From contig NC_045148.1 in assembly GCF_008831285.2 (NCBI RefSeq), forward strand, positions 6,887,001 to 6,951,000: DNA of 64,000 bases, written 5' to 3'. The notes beneath the pieces are model-generated. The model made no database searches and was not told the origin of the DNA. It saw only the letters and a list, made by a program, of their open reading frames with translations. Shown here piece after piece: positions 25,129 through 45,400 of this stretch. Made by a program: the position numbers and the translations under genes. Origin of the DNA: Nymphaea colorata. Lineage: Eukaryota > Streptophyta > Magnoliopsida > Nymphaeales > Nymphaeaceae. Every line of letters starts with the position of its first letter. Within the stretch, counting starts at the first letter, position 1.

Positions 25129-28100
25129 GTGCCCATCTTAATATAGATGTTTTGAATCAGTGCCCCTTCAATCAAAATTTCTGGCTTCGGCTACTAAGTT
25201 CTTCAAAAAAAAAAACAGTTGCGAGATTCTCAAGAAAATTATTCACCAAAAAAAAAATATTTACAAGAATAAAAAATGAAAGCCACTTAAGGCTCTTCAA
25301 CTATGCGTATTGACATAGAGAGGGCCTTTTGTAGCTACAATTTGCTGTTGATATGATAATACACTTGAATAGACTGCCGCAGAGCAACCTAATATACTAA
25401 CTAAATAAATTCCAAGAGAAGACTTTGCCGGCGTTAATGCACTGTCGGGGACGGAGAAGTGGTGAATCTGGCGACATTTTATAAGTGCCGGCTATATAAA
25501 CCATCATCCCCACATCTCCAAAACTCAAAAAATAATATATTTAAAGTTAAAAAACAGATTTTACCATATAGGATTGGGGCAAAAAGAATAGCAGATAGCG
25601 CGCAACTAGAGATGCAACCATTTTGCAGTTCTAAGAAACACATAGGTAGACCCTTCCACCTTGCCATTGAGACCTAAAAATTTGGGTCGGTTCATATCTT
25701 AAGAATAAGTACATATCTTTAAAAAAGCATATGTAATCATGTATTTACAGGTAACCAACTGCTTCCTAGATATCCACAAAAACAATATTTACTAGCAGAT
25801 AATTGAGATTTTTATAGCTATAGCAAAGTTTCCTATATTAAAAAGTATATATACATCAGAATGAGATTTCCTGCATTCATCATCGCTGCTACAAACACTT
25901 CTATGAAGTTAAAATTGTTATAACATCTAAAATGTACACTATGAATATTTAAAATGATTTTCAATCAAAATTCAGCTAAGTGTTAACTGTTTTTTAACCT
26001 TTGTATATAACTAGGCTACCTATTCCACAATATATGGAAAAAGATCTATCTGAACGTATACCTTTACAAGAATGTGATGGGCTCAATTGAGAATATGAAA
26101 AAAAAAAAAGATAAAATTATTAAGTTGTTATGTATGTAAGTCATGGAATAAACAGAATAAAGCCGGTAAAGAAGATAAATAACCTGCTGGTGTATGACAA
26201 TGGACAGCCAACTGATTATAGGAAAACTTAGAAAGATGGGAACTGCAAAAGGAATATTCGTTCATTGAAAGGATAAAGAGACAAAACTCACAGACCAACT
26301 ACAGTTAAATCGACCAAATTTGATCATCCATTCTTGGGTTTGGCATGAGAAGATTACTTGGTAAGAACTCACGATTTGACATGAGGGTGAACAACAGTGC
26401 CTCCCTTTCCTCGATAAAATCTTCATGTGAAAGGACACCACCAAGTTTATGTTCATGGATAAATACCACTGGCAGCTTAGTTTTTACTGACTGGTGAAAC
26501 CTTTTCCCTTTGACAGGATTGCACCTTGAACCATAGTATAGTAACTTTTTATCGTCTACAGTATAGGCCCAATGTTCTCGAGTTTGAAAGTTATAAATTT
26601 ACAACATGCTGAAAAGAATGAATCTCTTCCATATTAATAAACAAGTGTGAAAAAGAAACATGAAACAAGAAGCACCTTCAGTGTTACTGAGACCCGTTTA
26701 GGAAGAAAAAGCACTTACAATGCTGATCAAACAATCTTAAGCATTATATGCACTACTCTATCGTAATACAAATAGTTGTCTTATGTTAGTGCCTAGCGAT
26801 TTTAAATGCATATGCCGTGTGATCTGCACAAAGGCTCTAATTCTATATGTGTGAATGTGATCCAACATTGAGTTCATTTGTGTACACAAAAAGGATTTGT
26901 GATTTAATATCTAAGAACAGAAACGTCATACGAATTTATGAACTGTTTCCAATTAACAACGAGCATGTTTCATGTCACAAATTGGCATTGGTGCAGAAGA
27001 TTTCACAAGCTTGTGTTATATCAATGCTACAATCAGTGTAGTTAATTTGTAACCTGATGGGCTCAAGTGACCAAACCGCATATTGAGGTATTATGGGCAA
27101 AATGCCGTTTGGTCTCCACAGTACCAATTTAGATTGTCACCCCAGACACGCCAAAAGAGATAAACTTTTTAACCTAAAACAAACAATGGAAAACATTAAT
27201 TTTCAACTATTAATTTTAATATGACATCATTTAACTTGAGATCTTTCTGGGCAGTCATCAGTAAAAACTAAAAAATAATGTCATGTTTCAAGAAAATAAA
27301 AATTGTGACATCAAAACATGTCACAGAATAGAAATTATGCTGAGTTTATTTGACGACTGCCAACACATGCAGCTCCCTAGTTGCTAAGTTGAGCTGAACC
27401 ATGAGCATGTATCTCAGTACTCAGAGATCAGAGCTCTGATCGTTGACCATCAGGGCATATATAAATAGCGCTCCTACCATTAGATGGATTCTAAAAGAAA
27501 AAGATGCAGATAAACTTTTCAGATCAATTTAACTAAATATAATCTAAGGTTTATTATGTAAAACTCGAAGAATTATTGTGAATATTAGTGCCATTAATTG
27601 GGAGTCCCACCATCAGATGTAGAAATTCTTTGTAACAAAATTGCTACCAAAAGAAAGTTGTAGAAAGGTTTGACACTTTAAATGGTGTTTGAGAAAAGAG
27701 GAGTTCTATGAGAAGAGGCACAATCAAAGGCACCATGACTTATTTTTACATTTTTAAGAAAAAATAAACATGTTTTTTGAACTACAAACGTGAGGCCCTT
27801 TCGTTGGTTGAATTCTGAATCACGAAAAAGAACATTGAACACACATCAGCTTTCCTTGATTCAAACAGATTTCCTCGATTCAAAAGCATGACGTTTATTA
27901 AACGAACATGACTTTGCTACACATTCGGATTTGAGTGATTCATAGGCCGTTTTTTATTATATTGATTACATCTGGGCTTGAATTTAGATATAAAAACTTT
28001 TTAAAACGTAAAAATACAAATGAACTTCAGATACAAATGATTATAGCAAATAAGTAAGAGAGAGAGAGAGAGAAAGAGAGAGGTTTATACACATTCTAGC

Positions 28101-28318
28101 CTGAACATGTACGTCATGGAAACTGAACACATCTAAACTTCAACCCGACCCGTTCTCGACGACAGGGAACTATTGCCAATCGCCGCCGTTTACCCGCTTG
28201 CGTCTTTTGATTTAAAAAAGCAGTTGCCGTCCCTTCATAACGGTCAGATTTAACTGAAATATAGAATGTTCAGCGACACTTCACCTCTAAGAGTCATCGC
28301 CATTGCGTCCTCCCTTTC

Positions 28319-33223
<4,905 letters not shown>

Positions 33224-33266
33224 CTTGGAAATAAAAACATATGTCAGTTATTTATTGTTCTTCATT

Positions 33267-33267
<1 letters not shown>

Positions 33268-33311
<44 letters not shown>
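33268..33311. repeat. (TA)n(TG)n microsatellite after the S-acyltransferase stop codon
   Basis: The tract lies 45 bases past the stop codon at 33223, probably in the 3' UTR. Confidence 0.9.
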
Positions 33312-34058
33312 TTTGAATTTTAAAAGAGAAACTAAGGCCTATAGAGAATAAATGTTATACCAAAAGTATGATATCTAAGGCAGCACTAATAATCCCCTGA
33401 TCATGTTAACACACTACTTAAACTGAAAACAACAAGAAAGAAGAAAGAACCTTTTATAAAAGTGCCTCAATTTTTGATGGTATAACAAAAATGTTCTTCA
33501 GTTTGGATTTCGTTCCATTTGACTACATCTAATTGCCTGTTTTGTATGTGATTTAAGCAACTAAATGAAAAAATGAAACAAACAACTTTTTGTTATTTCA
33601 TCAAACTTTGAGCCTATTTTTGTATACTTTTCAATCTCGGCGCGAACGATCTGAGTACATGGTAATAATGAAAACAATGAAAATAGGAATTAACTACAAA
33701 ACAAAAAAATTGAAAATAGTTAAAACAGAAAAGAATGATAAAAGAAACAGACATAATTTGAAAACGGGAAATGAAAGCAAAAAACATTGATAAAATGCCA
33801 GGAAATAACATGAAAAAATAATTGGGAACAAAGTGAAATAAATTAAAAATGATAAATAGGAAATCAAAAGATAATAAAGGGGAGAAGAAATCTAATCAAC
33901 GAACATTCATGAATGTAAGGAAGAGATAACAGTGAGGACCAAAGCTGTTATCCATGTTATGGGCGAGCTTTCTAGCCGTGCGGACCAGTTATCTTTTGGT
34001 TTTTCTTCAGCTTCTGTTGTGTTTGTTAAAATTTCCCCAGAAAAATTTTAAAATACTT

Positions 34059-34061
<3 letters not shown>

Positions 34062-34111
<50 letters not shown>
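34062..34111. repeat. (CT)n microsatellite
   Basis: About 25 CT units between the convergent S-acyltransferase and AXR1 genes. Confidence 0.9.
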
Positions 34112-34113
<2 letters not shown>

Positions 34114-35347
34114 GAAACTGTTTGTGTGCACTGATATTGATATGCATACAAATAAGAACTTCTTAATGCCCTTTTCCATTTGTTTCATTCTCATCTCGAA
34201 CAATCCTAATAAGAACCCGAATATATCTACAGTTTCCAACTGTTAGTACATGTCTGTGTTCGAGTTCTTTTTTACTGTAAAATTTGGGGAATCTTATGTT
34301 AATCAAATTTATTTACACCTAATCTGATTTTTTTTATTATCTCTAACAAGATATTGAGTATTTTACCTAGGTGGATTCTGTAGGTATTATTCATTCAAGA
34401 CTTCTGAAACTTGCTTGCTTGTTATTAGAGGCGCAAGGTCGATGTTATCAAAAATATATGTTTTTAGCATAATAGGCATTCTAAAATTAATTTTTTCTTA
34501 CTTTTGGCTAATTCATAAATCACATTGATAGGAGAAAACCTTCTTTTTTTTTTTTTTTTGCAATTGCAAATTTTACCTACGAGAAGGAAACAGATAGGAT
34601 TTCATCTCCGAGAAACCAACAAAATTTCATGGTGGCAAAGAGAGAGGTATGCAATCTCCATGAAGACGAGCTACGTGCATTCGAAGGCTCGATCGATAGG
34701 CAGCCTGACCTCTTTCATTGTTTCCACAGCTTTGATGCCACCCGGGAACAGTGTGTTTCTTTTTACAGAATCGCATGGGCTTGGTAAAATCGTAAAGATC
34801 ACGTTTTCCATTAATGCAAAAATTACATGCACTATTAAAACGATCCAACAAAAAGCGAATGCCAAACCGAGAGCTCCAAAACTTTTCAAAATTTTATGTG
34901 CCAACACCAAGACAAGTCCGGGATCCTTATCCAAGAAATTCCAGAAACATACTGGAAAAGAAAAGAAAAATAAAATAACAGAGGAACAGAAGAGACAGCA
35001 GCCTGGGACGTAGGTGATCTTTGCGGCAATCCAGTAGACAATGCCCTCGTGACTCGCGCCTAAATGGTGCTCAACTTTTCTAATGTTTCTGGAAAAGAAC
35101 AAACTGTGAAACCGGATTTGTACCTCAAGCAGGATCCAGCAAACTGTATTTCTGGATGAAAAAATTGTAGTAATAACATGTTACTAATAGAGTTCCAATG
35201 CAGAGATAAATTGAGTATACAAGGAGGATGGTGAAAATCCAAGACATTGATGGTGTAATCATGAAGCTGCAAGAAGAAATTTTTGACACTTACATACGCC
35301 TGTGCTGCAACATCAAAATCTCGTGAGGCAGTCTCTCAAGCAGAAGA

Positions 35348-36349
35348 CTACAAGACCAAGATTTGTGATTTGTGATCAATGCCGTTGAATATGAAAGTTC
35401 CAGACATGGGTATAAATTGCTTTGTTATGAGCTGAAAATGGTAAACGATAATCAGTGTCATGGCAATAGATACTGAGAACCATTTCTTGTATAATGCAAT
35501 TAAGGAGAAGACCTTGATAGCTTCTTGTGATGCAATGCCTCCAATGAATGCAGCAACCGCATGAAGCTCAGCACCTCCAAACCGACACATTTCATTGATA
35601 AGGTCTTCAGACAAGGTGGAGCCGTTTGCCCCCATCTCACTTAAGATACTGACCGCTACAGTCTTCAACCTTGACATTTCCTCATCCAATTCACTGCTAA
35701 CATTAAGTAAACCAAGAACTATACTATGAAATCAAAGGGACTGAGCAGGAAGCTAGTTGGATTGTCATGATAAGTGCAAGTACATACTCTTCAAAAAGCC
35801 CAGGGAATCTGTTATAATTACTCGTAAACCGGTCAACAGCTCGAAGCAAAATATAGAAATTAATTGCTGCACTGCAATACAATAGCCATGACAGATTAAA
35901 TGAATACCCTTGTCAAACAACCGTGTCAATATATTCACTGCAAAAAACAATCAAGCATATGCAAGATCTATGAAAATCCAAATGCAGCTCCACAAGCTAA
36001 GTTAAAGCTAGAGATATATACAAATGTAGCAAGTGTCGGTCATCCGCCCTGCCTGGACTTTCAGCTGAACATTCAAAGTTCAGTTGCCAACTTTTAAAAT
36101 GAAGCTTGTGATCAAGTAATATAACATACTCAGATGATTCAAACGCAGAGTTGCAGAACAGTGCAAATCATTCAAAAGTAGAGGAAACCCAGAAACTATG
36201 CAACCTCAAAATCTCCATAGCACAATCGACAACAGAGAACAGTTGGTTCCAACCTGAAAGCTCCTCTTTACCTTGGAAATTTTATAACAATGACAAGGCA
36301 CATGCTACCAAGTCCTACATCTGCCCATATGATATATATACATATATAT

Positions 36350-36404
<55 letters not shown>

Positions 36405-39400
36405 CAAATTTTTACAACTTAGCCTTGATTTCATCTAACCAAATAGGGTTGCACTGTAAACAAGATGTGGAGATACATCCTGGTCACACCAGAAGGTAAC
36501 AGCAATGTGCTTAGAATAATTTAATTACTATCTAGACTTTTAGACCCAGATATCTTCTGACTCTGAAGGATACTTGATCCCTAATTTTGATAATTTAAGT
36601 TAGAATTCATATACTTAAAAACTTCTTAAAACTATTCTAGGACCCAAAACCATTAGCAACATTATAATGTCAATCATACTCTAGGCCCGTTTCTTATATT
36701 TTAGAATGAGAACCGACAGATATGCACCAAGAAACACATAACCTTCAGTCAAGTTGCTTCTACTCTCCAGGACCTGCAACTAAACATGTAGCCAGGCCAT
36801 ATGCCACTGTTTCAAGGTCTTAACTTCTTTGCTAGGAAAGAAAATCATATCACATAGACAACTTTTTTCTTAGAGTTGATCGAATTTTGAAGAACCATAT
36901 TCTCTATGTTCAATAAAAAGAAAAAAATGGTATACCTGTACTCTTCGTCGAGAAAGTACTTATGCAGTTCTGGTAGAAGAGGGGACATAAACTCCTCTTC
37001 TATGGATCGGTATCTACACACCTGGGGCAGAAAAAGCAAAATGCAAATAAGTCTACAATTCTAAGTCTTGTTTCATTTACCATATAATATGTCTAATGCA
37101 GTAAGAGCAGTTCAGTGATTAAGGGGAAAATTTTCAAGAATACAACTAGCAGTTGCATACACAAAACCTTGGATGAATATGAAAGCAGGGTTGAAAGAAT
37201 CATGACAGTCTTACATAAGTAACTCACAGGGCAATGATATAACTCCTCTATGCCCATAATAAAGCCTCAGAAAAAACCTTTACTACAAAAGAAAGCATAA
37301 CAAAAGCACAAGATATTTACCATAGATGGTTTTGAGTCTTGACAATCGAGAATGAATAGAGAATGGAGAACAGTTAATTCAGCCCATTTACAGCCATCCA
37401 CTCTAAGTCATCATGTGGCAACCTGGTCATGTAGTTGGTCTCAAATATTGCACAAGAAGGGACAAATTGGCCCAAACACTTCATATATGACCTTAAGTTC
37501 TTTTCTTTCTTTTTTTTTTTGTTCAACATTTGTTACTGAACTATCAGTGAGTACTAACGAAATTTACTTCCAATTATCCTCCAATTACCAGTACACTTCA
37601 GGGGAAGAAGGCATACCATGAAGAGGTACCCTCCAGACTACCTTTCTGCTCCTGGAAATGCATCATCGCTTACTCTATAGAAGTTATCATCAGAAAAACT
37701 CAACTTCTGTTGTTCTTCTATCCATACTATTTCATACCTCTCTCTAGTTTTGTAATGACAATGGACAAATTAATGGCATTTGACATTTGACCTTAACCTA
37801 GAATTTAATGTGAAATGAAGTGTGACTGACACTGATCATGCCAGACAACCTTGCTTGACATCAGAAAAGTTGGGAAAAATAAATAAACTTACATTGATCT
37901 TTCTAGCATTCCGACAGAAGCTTTTGATTGTTGCCTTCAAAATGCTACCAGGATCCCTTCCAATTCTCTTAAGAGTGTTCCTCACTAGGTGTTCCATCAC
38001 TTGACAATCGGCCTCAGCCTTTTCCTGATATATCTTTTGCAAGCTTACATAGTATCTGTGTTGAAAAGAGGATTTATTGTAATCCTTAATTATTATAAAT
38101 GATCTGAACAGAAGATTCAAAACTGGTCTACTAACTCAGTTGAAGACGTCATATCTGGTATTGAACCTTCCAGAGGTGCATCCCCATTTCCTTGATTCTC
38201 AATGAATTCCTGTCAGGAAAAACAGGCGTCAATTATTTTTTGTTCATGCAGGACTGCCTAGAATAATCTAAGTTCACATATTGAAATGCTAAAGAGAAGT
38301 TAATGATGATAATACAAACTTGATTAATCAAAGATTCAAACTACAGGAAATTCAATCATTTGAAAATGCCTCTAACATGTTCAAGTTGTAGAAGGAAGAT
38401 AATTCACAAGCCAGAGGAATGAAATATGAACCCTTCATGCAAGAACACAAAAAATGCAGCAAAATAGGAGCAGGCAAGAGATACCACCTCAATTTCCAAC
38501 TGAATTCCCACTATGAGATTACTTGTGGACATGCAAATATCTTTCATCCCTATTGTCTTTTTACCGGAATAATGAGAGACATTCATGTGAAGTTGGACAA
38601 GAAATTCACTATTAAAATTTTCCATGTATTTTAGTTTTGAAGTTAACTGGCATTAAATGTTGGCACAGAATGAGAGCAGAACCAATCACAACATATTCTA
38701 ACAAATTTTCACAAAACAGTATGTTTCCATGGTAACAAATATTTGCATTACCTGTTCATAAAAGGAATACATAAACCGCTAATATTTTACAAAATTGTCA
38801 CCTGCGGCAACTACAGAACCCATTCAAGCGTAAAGCTACATACCAATGACTCCATATTTTGCTTGGAACCAAGTAACATATCTCAATGATGACTTAGTTT
38901 TATCTTGTCATTTCATGGTCGACGATTTCCAACTTATGCCACAAGGACACTTTTTGAGTAATCTTGTGCAAATTCAGACTACTAGATGACACATCACATG
39001 CTACAACCCTTCTAAACGTTGTCAACCCTGTACCAAACAATAGGTAACACCATGTTCTCATGGCTGCAGCTATTTCTTTTAATGATTTTGGCTGTTCATA
39101 AGTCGTTATTTTTCTTTCAAAATTTGCCAAGAGTTGTGTTATCAATTAACTTTAAATTGGGTTCCTTGCTAGTGTTTCCACTAATTAAGAACCCTTGCTA
39201 AAGATTTTTCACTTAATTTGGTAATCAAGCTTTTCACTTAATTTGATAAATCAAGCTTTTGAATTTAAAATTGAGTGTGCAAAAACATGTTTATGTGCAC
39301 CAACATGCCCAGGCCTTTATGGACAAGTCTTAGCTAACTCCCATGTAATCTCAAGTTTTTTTTTAGTACCCTTTATGTACATGTGACAGAGGAAAGATAT

Positions 39401-42400
39401 TCCCTTTATAGCCAAGGTCTCCACATAGCTGAAAATCTTTATTCTTTTTTTTTTTTACACCCATCTTCTGGGAAACTCCTCGTGGATCCATTTAAACTCC
39501 TGCCATGATGAATTTTCTTGTTAAGGGCTGATCAGAGGCAACTTGGTGAATCAAGAGTCAAATCGCCATGTTTGCCAACAACTATACAACCACTGCCACA
39601 ATGATTTTTCTGCCTCTACCCAATCAAGTTCACCATGTCCCTCACCACTGACACTATTTTGCCTCCTTTTTAATGAAAAAACTTGAAAAGCTGAAATGTC
39701 TCAATTTATGGCATGACGTGGTTTTGTATTTGTCTTAATAGGTTAAACTAAACATGTACTTGTATCGTTAACTATGCTGGCTTTCATCTGACAAAATTCC
39801 AGACCTTTCAAAACAGTACAATAGAAAGCCAGTTTCCATAAATTCACTACTTAAGCACAAATTACTTCAAATTTCAAATCACATTCACCAAAACAAAAGG
39901 AACAAAAGAAAAGTTCACAAAAATATTTCGTATCAGATGTTTATTGTAAATTGACCATGTTCTTGTGAGAGATTTGATTTGCGGAGACAATCTCATCAGG
40001 GTTGGCCTTCAGAATCCAGACTTATGCGAATTGTACAGATGCAGATGCATTCTGTAAGTCCATGCTTTTGACTCCTGAGTAGCATTATGCACAACAACCA
40101 CCCCAAGCTACATGACCACCTCAATAGTCTAAACGACACCTCAATATTATGTAAATCATATATATTGCTTTCATTTATAATTGAAAAGCTATGTAACGTG
40201 GACACTTCTAAAAGTTAGAAGTACCCGTGTTGACACGACATTACATGACACTGCTGCTGGTATGGGACATTGCTTGGACATGGCAAACTTATGTAATCTT
40301 TTTGATATGTTTTTGTACTTTTATAAGTTTTTGATCTGTTTTAACATTTATTGTTCAGTAATACATATTTTATATGTAAACAATGAATTTGTGTTTATTT
40401 CTTAAAATTTTATTTTGTATGTATATATATATGGCCATGTCCTCATACCCAAATCTTTTAAAAATACTCCGCACCCGTACCCGTATCAGCACTAGTAACA
40501 GCACGCGTTATCTGTATCCATGTGACAGTTGGGAAGCTTTTATAGATCTTCTATGTCGTTTTCGTAAGGAAAAAAACATTAGTTCATTATTTTATATTTT
40601 GTCTTTTATCCCAGGATTTTCCCAAGTGTCCATGAAAAACACACCCGAGAAAAAAACCAAGCAAGATGTCCAGAAGTTTTTGACAACAATACTGGTGACT
40701 ATGAGTCGACAATTTTATTAGTATACAACATCGACTTATAATCTTGAGCTAGTCAAAACAAAAACGAGCATAAAAGGAGAAGAAAACACGTGTCAACCTT
40801 CAAGGCTGCTACAAGCACCCAAAAATCAGATGAGCCAGCAAAGACTTTTGCAGAATTGTCCTCAATTATCTGACGCAGTTGAGAACCTAGGCACATGAAG
40901 AGAGTTAAATAAATTAATTTTCTGAATACAATCTGAATAAATTTTGTTGATCTACTAAACAAAAAACAATACACACTTGAGATTCACTGCATGCGATATC
41001 AGAAACAACAAATTGAAAAATCTACTTATTGCATATGGAGCTCTTCTAAAGCAAGATATCAGGAATATCGTAGTGTTTTCTATGGATCAAATACTAATCT
41101 GAAGTCAACATGTCAGATTCAGATTTCTTTATGAAATGTAACATGTATAACTTTGGAGAAAAAAATTACGCTTCAGACATATTTCTAAAGTCTTACACAA
41201 GTTTTCTTAAAGATATCAAGTGTTTTAACTTTGAAGTGTTTTAGCTCTTTAAGAACTCATCCTAGATAGACACAATAGCCTTTTGTAATAAGTTGTTACC
41301 AAATGCTTAAATAAATGTTTTGTGTGGATTAAAACATCCAAACACTTGCCCTTGATTCATACTTCTAGTTTGAAGCCTAGCATAGTTTTTTCATCAATTT
41401 TATCATTTAAAAAGCGACATAGGCAAAGGAACATCAGTTGATACCTGACCTGGCCTAAAAGATTAAATATTTTAAATCATCAGTAAATTAAGAATTAGAT
41501 CTTCGCCAGCACCTTACTGATAAATGTTGTCGTTGGGGTACAGCAACAAACAAATTGCTTCCTTTTGTTGAATCATTGATAAAATCATAGCATGTTAATT
41601 ACCAATCACCAGTTTAATGTTTGTGGACAATTATATTGCTAGCTATGTCACACGGGTACTCCTCTTAAGGAGGAGTACCCGTATGGTACGGGTACAGTAC
41701 GGGTAAGGCCCTGGTGCGGTCAATGCAGTACCGGGTACGGTCAACGTACCCGAGATCATTTTTGTCCATTTTCGGACTCGGTCAACTTTGACCAAGTCCA
41801 AAGTTGTCCAGTTTCTTAGTTGAAAATTAAAAATCCCCCTCTCTTTTCTTGTTTCATTTTTCACTCTAAACTCTTTTTGTACATAGTTCCTCACAACTTT
41901 TCATTTAAAATCTTCCATACAATGTTTCGAAAATCCATTCCTTCTCTATAACTTGACTCTTCGATAATAGTGTGAGCCATAACCATAGCAATGTCAATAT
42001 ATCTTAAAAGGGTGACCCGTTGCTCCTTCTAATCTTGATGATGCGACGGAGAATCAAGAAAGCTGATATATTTGTATTTTAATTACTTCCATACTGTGTT
42101 TTGTGAATACGTTATTCATTTTGAAATTTTCTGACATATATATATATATATATATATATGTCCGCGTGTGTGTACGGCCGTACCCCCGCACCCAAATTTT
42201 TTGAAAATGGTCTGTACCCATACCTATGTGACATAGATTGCTAGTTTTACTGTTTTATTATTTCTGGACAATTATGTGTGTGTGGGTGTGTGTATTACTT
42301 GCAGAACCTGCACCTATGTTTTACTGAAAAATGCCACCCCTGCACACTCTACACCTATGTGACATAGCATGTATTATGTGGACAGATCAGATAGACATGC

Positions 42401-45400
42401 AAAATTAAGTTAAACACCATATACTGATGGATCTTTCTGGATATGTAGCATGTGGTTGTCAAACAATAACACAAACACCAAGGCCATTTGGGCCTGAGCT
42501 AAAACAGATCTAAATTGAAAATCAACAAACAAAATGTCACAGATTTTTGTACTCACTGATTCCAGCAGGAATAGAAACTTTGAATGATGAATCAATGGCT
42601 TCCTTGTAGTTATCTTCATCCAGTGAAATCATTTTTGTTTTCAAATGATCCTATCCAAGGAAACACAAAAGGATAAAACCATTAACGGAGTCAATTCCAA
42701 GGTAAAATTTTTCCAGGAGAGGTGGAATGGGAAGTGATAGCAACCGAACAAGAACCAAATCGTGAACCTTGAATTGTTTTTTCTCTTCTCTGGTTGTCGG
42801 AAGAAGACCACCATGTGTATGTTTCCACTCTGAAGCAGCTTTTACAAGAATTACAACATAAGGTATGTTTTTATGGATGACAGGATCGGTTGTGTTCAGG
42901 TCAATGTCTTCAGCAAACCTGCATAAATTATAGGGAGCTTCTTTTGAACATCAACTACATGGAGTGACATCCACAACAAGGAATCATTAAAACTAAAAAA
43001 TGTTCTCATTACAAAACTGACATAGGATTCTCATTCGCATAGAACAAAGAACACAAAAGTCATACTGCTTGAGTTCAGGCCATGGATTATGAAGGCGAAG
43101 ATCACCCACAAAATGATCAGGCTTTGACTCGATTACCGTATGTTCCTGCACATGCAAAATGGCTCAATCTTTGTAATTGTTACATTGACTTGTATGGGGG
43201 GGGGAGAGGAAGCCATAGGGGCTACAGGTCCCTGAAATTTTCTTAAATTTAAATTTTATATTAGAAAAGTGTACAAATCCATAATGGCCAAATTTTGAAA
43301 GAACATTGACACCCCCCTGAAATAATATCCCCACCTTCTGCACTTTCCAAAAAGGTACATTTCTTGTTCCCCCTGGTTTGCACGTATCTTCAATTATTGC
43401 AAAAACTAGCAAAGCAATGACAAAGCATAATAGCTACATACTTACATCACATTACCTTCACACTGATACGCACAAGGCCAGTAAGACCATAGGAACGTGC
43501 AACTATCAACATTATATCCTCTTTCCTACAGATTCTGTCAAGTTTTACCACTGAATTTTCTAGCAGCTGCACACAGCATGGATAACTAGTTAAAAGAACA
43601 ATCCCACCCACTGCCTATCAAAGACAAGATACAAGAACAATAGGTACCCATAAGGCCATAACCTAGGAAAAGAAAAAAAAAATGTCATATCATACCATGT
43701 TAGCCATGACTAATCATTCTAGATGTGTGTGTGTGTGTCTATAATGTGTGAATGACAAAAAAATAAAGAACTGTGGTAACAGTTTTCATCAACCATGCAC
43801 CAAGAAAACTAGGATTCTCTTAAGGTGTGAATGAGTGGCAGGAAGGCTACATAGCAGCCGACATGACAAACCCTTCCCCTCATAAAAGTAAGGTGTCACT
43901 TGTTCCTTTTTATGACAGGAACTCACACCACAGTGAGGCCCAACATAAGCACATTATAGGTTCCCATGGAATCTTGAGTGCAATTTCACCCTATCAGAAA
44001 ACATATTCAAAAATAAAAGATAAACCAGTGGATATCACCAGTTGAATCACATACCTGAGTTGCAATTACCAATGTAAACTGAGCAAAAAACAAAGGATTT
44101 GTTTCAATGAGTGCCTCTGGAGACTCTTCCACGTACTTGGCCCTTACAGCATCATTTAGCTCTTGCAGGAAAGCACATACACATTTTGCCTTCGACTCTC
44201 CAACACTTCTTTCATCAACTGAAAGATTTAAAGCACCATAAGATCAAAAGGGAAAGTGCTGAAACAAATAAAGGTCTACATCCTCAACAACGTACCCATG
44301 AAATTGTTTCCGAGATCCCCTACTTCAACTTTAGATCCATCTACAACAGTTATGCTCCCAATGCCACCAAGAACAAGGTTTTTCAGTGTCTCTGAACCGG
44401 TTGGTCCGCATTTGAGCAAGCAAACGCTAGCTTTTTCTAGTGCTTCTTGCCCTTGTTCTCCCCATATCCTGCAGTTGCAATCAGGTATTAAAATAAAAAA
44501 GGAGATAAACTTTAGAAAACACAAGAACCTACCTTTGTTCTGAACCCTTAGATTCCAAATAAGTTCGATAAGGCACTTGTATGCAAAATATAAAGCATTA
44601 CGCAAATACAACAAAGGGTGATACCTCTAACAAGAAATAGAACAAATAGTACTAAATGCTCTACCAAGTATCTACATATGCACTCACTCTTGCGTTTCGA
44701 GAAGTGACTATGTGCCAATAATGCTAAGCAAACTAAGAAGAAAGAATTTTCACTATAAATAAATAATATACAATTCTAGATTACACTTTTGTCATAAACT
44801 TTGCAGGACGGCGAGCCGAAAAGAATGAAATACAGAAGTGAAATGCACTCGCTCTGAGTACAACTAACCTTAACTGCAGGCTAAATTAGCTAAAGTATCA
44901 GTTAGAGAAAAACCAATGGTAAAGCCAAACCTTTGCAATCCATCCTGATTCCGTGGTTGAAAATTATTTCTACCCTTTGTAGGAATCAAAAGAGCACCCA
45001 ATTTCAGTGCTTTTGCAGCTGAAAAGAAAGAGCAGGAGATACTACACAATTCGTGAATCAACTTTTATACAAATTCCCAACTTCTTCCCCCACCAACCGG
45101 CTAAAACCTAGAACAAAAGGGCTACCGATCCCCCAAGAGTCCAACTAAACACATGGAGCAGCCATTAACCCTTTTGCTAAAAATAACTCACTTCCACAGC
45201 CAGGAGAAGTGAGGCATCGAACACAAGAGCAATGGGTAGCGTCCCAAAGCCATCAAAACCCCAAAACTGTGTAGAAAAAGAAAAAGACAAGCCAAACAAT
45301 CTATGAAACAGACGAACCACGATAAGTACCAAGGTTATTGAAAAAAAAAAAAAAGCTATCTTGGGCCAGTTAAGGACGAAAAGATGGGTGTCTGAAGAAG

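Larger units (their letters stand above)
22537..28265. other. Gene-free stretch between GPPS small subunit and S-acyltransferase genes
   Basis: Contains AGATCTGAGATC-type MITE debris (22540-22860), the Tourist-like element, the 127-bp tandem repeat and a TA tract. Otherwise AT-rich with only short chance ORFs. Confidence 0.55.
33224..35347. other. Convergent intergenic region between S-acyltransferase and AXR1 genes
   Basis: Both genes end toward this region, so it holds two 3' UTRs. It also has a (CT)n tract and overlapping long ORFs on both strands at 34525-35102. The minus-strand ORF (143 residues) has hydrophobic stretches, but no family was recognised. Confidence 0.5.

Noticed and set aside
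44870-45061. 63-codon minus-strand ORF in AXR1 intron 1
   Set aside because: AXR1 exons 1 and 2 join in phase without it and the residues do not fit the family.
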